Of a stretch of 64,000 nt of DNA, positions 63,020 through 64,000 are shown one piece after another. A program made the position numbers and the translations under genes. Location: assembly GCA_947085815.1 (NCBI GenBank), contig CAMTXU010000022.1, positions 1-64,000 on the forward strand, written 5' to 3'. Within the stretch, counting starts at the first letter, position 1; the number at the start of each line of letters is the position of its first letter. Under the pieces are notes generated by a model. That model did not search any database. It was not told the origin of the DNA and saw only the letters and a list, made by a program, of their open reading frames with translations. The stretch is from Fen-1258 sp947085815. Its GTDB lineage: Bacteria > Bacteroidota > Ignavibacteria > Ignavibacteriales > Melioribacteraceae.

Positions 63020-64000
63020 ATGACTGAATTCGGCTTCACGGAAGAACAATTAATGCTTCGCGACATGGCTCGCGATTTTGTTAATAATGAGATTAAACCT
63101 ATTGCGGCAAAAATAGATGAGGATGAAAAAATTCCTCCGGAGTTAATTAAGCAACTTGGTGAACTTGGATTTCTTGGTGTTTCCTTTCCTGAAGAATATG
63201 GCGGCGGCGGATTTGGCGAAGTTGGATATTGTATAATGCAAGAAGAGATTGCCCGCGGATGTATGTCAACCGCAACTTTTATCGGAGCCCATCAGTCGAT
63301 AGGCGCAAATGTAATTTATCTTGGCGGAACGGAAGAACAGAAACTTAAATATCTTACTCCACTTGCAAAGGGTGAAAAAATTGGAGCATTTTGTTTAACC
63401 GAGGCACAAGCCGGTTCGGATTCTTTCAATGTAAAAACACGTGCTCATCTTGATGGAAACGAGTGGGTTATCAACGGTGAAAAATTATGGATTACAAACG
63501 GCGGTATTGCAGATATAGTTTCGGTTTTTGCGCGAACCGAAAAAGGCGTTAGCGCATTTATTGTTGAAACAAATAATCCCGGTTATCATGCCGGTCCTCC
63601 CGAAAAGAAGATGGGAATAAAAGGCAGTTCAACAAACGCAATCACTTTTGATAATGTCCGTATTCCAAAAGAAAATCTTATAGGAACAGATGGACGCGGA
63701 TTTATTCTTGCGATGAAGACTCTAAATGCCGGAAGGCTTGGTTTAGGTGCGGCATGTATCGGTGCTGCAAAAGAACTTCTTGAATTATCTACACAATTTG
63801 CAAAGCAGCGTAAACAGTTCGATCAGGCGATCTCTAATTTTCAAGCAGTGCAGTTCATGCTTGCAGATATGGCAACATTAATTTACGCAATGGAATCAAT
63901 GGCTTACCGTACAGCGGTCGATTATGATATGAAAAAAGAAGTTGGCAGAACTTCAGCTATTGTTAAGGTTTTTTGTTCGGAAGCGCTTGATAAAATTGCC
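63020..64000 (+). CDS. Acyl-CoA dehydrogenase (cut by window end)
   Basis: An open frame of 327 codons that runs off the window. N terminus MTEFGFTEEQLMLRDMARDF (1-20) is the helical start of the family; PEEYGGGGFGEVGYCIMQEE (about 56-75), GAFCLTEAQAGSDSFNVKT (about 124-142, the FAD and substrate segment), WITNGG (about 156-161) and KMGIKGSSTNAITFDNVRIP (about 195-214) are all standard. FAD-dependent, it oxidises acyl-CoA to enoyl-CoA in beta-oxidation or branched amino-acid breakdown; the catalytic Glu would lie beyond the end. It starts 11 bases after the enoyl reductase gene. Confidence 0.93.
   Translation, partial: MTEFGFTEEQLMLRDMARDFVNNEIKPIAAKIDEDEKIPPELIKQLGELGFLGVSFPEEYGGGGFGEVGYCIMQEEIARGCMSTATFIGAHQSIGANVIYLGGTEEQKLKYLTPLAKGEKIGAFCLTEAQAGSDSFNVKTRAHLDGNEWVINGEKLWITNGGIADIVSVFARTEKGVSAFIVETNNPGYHAGPPEKKMGIKGSSTNAITFDNVRIPKENLIGTDGRGFILAMKTLNAGRLGLGAACIGAAKELLELSTQFAKQRKQFDQAISNFQAVQFMLADMATLIYAMESMAYRTAVDYDMKKEVGRTSAIVKVFCSEALDKIA

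Overview
The window looks like chromosomal DNA from a free-living Gram-negative member of the Bacteroidota/Chlorobiota superphylum, most likely class Ignavibacteria. The support is: a type IX secretion (Por) C-terminal sorting domain with the NYPNPFNPST core; a 31-residue AURKAIP1/COX24-type basic ribosomal peptide; a meso-diaminopimelate-type MurE; moderate to low GC; and one near-perfect Bacteroidota-type promoter (TTTG-N19-TAnnTTTG) upstream of the enoyl-ACP reductase gene. Clear Shine-Dalgarno motifs precede several genes (copZ, ftsZ, the bTHX-like gene), which fits Ignavibacteria better than most Bacteroidia. The lineage is inferred from these features; no database search was run.

Layout. 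0.1-4.3 kb (minus): cupin protein, copper P-type ATPase CopA, copper chaperone CopZ, and two related membrane-anchored proteins of unknown function. 4.5-5.9 kb (plus): HU, a zinc-ribbon/TPR membrane protein, a tiny bTHX-like gene and tRNA-Thr(CGT). 6.9-22.9 kb (plus): a compact dcw cluster, mraZ-rsmH-ftsL-ftsI-murE-murF-mraY-murD-ftsW-murG-murC-ftsQ-ftsA-ftsZ, with most neighbours overlapping or abutting. murB and ddl are missing from it. 23-27 kb: a repeat-rich stretch, two secreted proteins and a broken T9SS-exported zinc phospholipase C-like gene.

27-57.6 kb: a large surface-polysaccharide locus. It holds a dTDP-glucose dehydratase, an SLBB export protein, a Wzz-like protein, two Wzy/WaaL-type proteins, three flippase-type transporters (two PST, one MviN/MurJ), many GT2 and GT4 glycosyltransferases, a FkbM methyltransferase, a nucleotide-sugar epimerase, two complete polyprenyl-phosphate sugar transferases, a third degenerate one fused to a GT2 enzyme, a dolichol-phosphate-mannose-synthase-like enzyme and an L-2-hydroxyglutarate oxidase. 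The simplest reading is a Wzx/Wzy-type pathway: sugar transferases load the first sugar onto undecaprenyl phosphate, GTs extend it, flippases move it, Wzy polymerises under Wzz control, and the SLBB protein supports export. 54.5-64 kb: housekeeping genes (accA, YbgC-like thioesterase, dut, dnaE, enoyl-ACP reductase, and an acyl-CoA dehydrogenase cut by the window end).

Most unusual features: (i) an O-antigen-ligase-type protein (46613-48679) whose periplasmic loop carries about 300 residues with seven evenly spaced beta-propeller-like repeats; (ii) a GT2 enzyme fused to a sugar transferase that has lost its catalytic core (52508-54496); (iii) a hairpin-rich palindromic element read in frame inside murF; (iv) several families of dispersed hairpin repeats, one copy interrupted by another element, plus a 255-bp MITE-like element; (v) the decayed exported phospholipase-like gene. 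No CRISPR array, prophage, transposase or recognisable defence system was seen.
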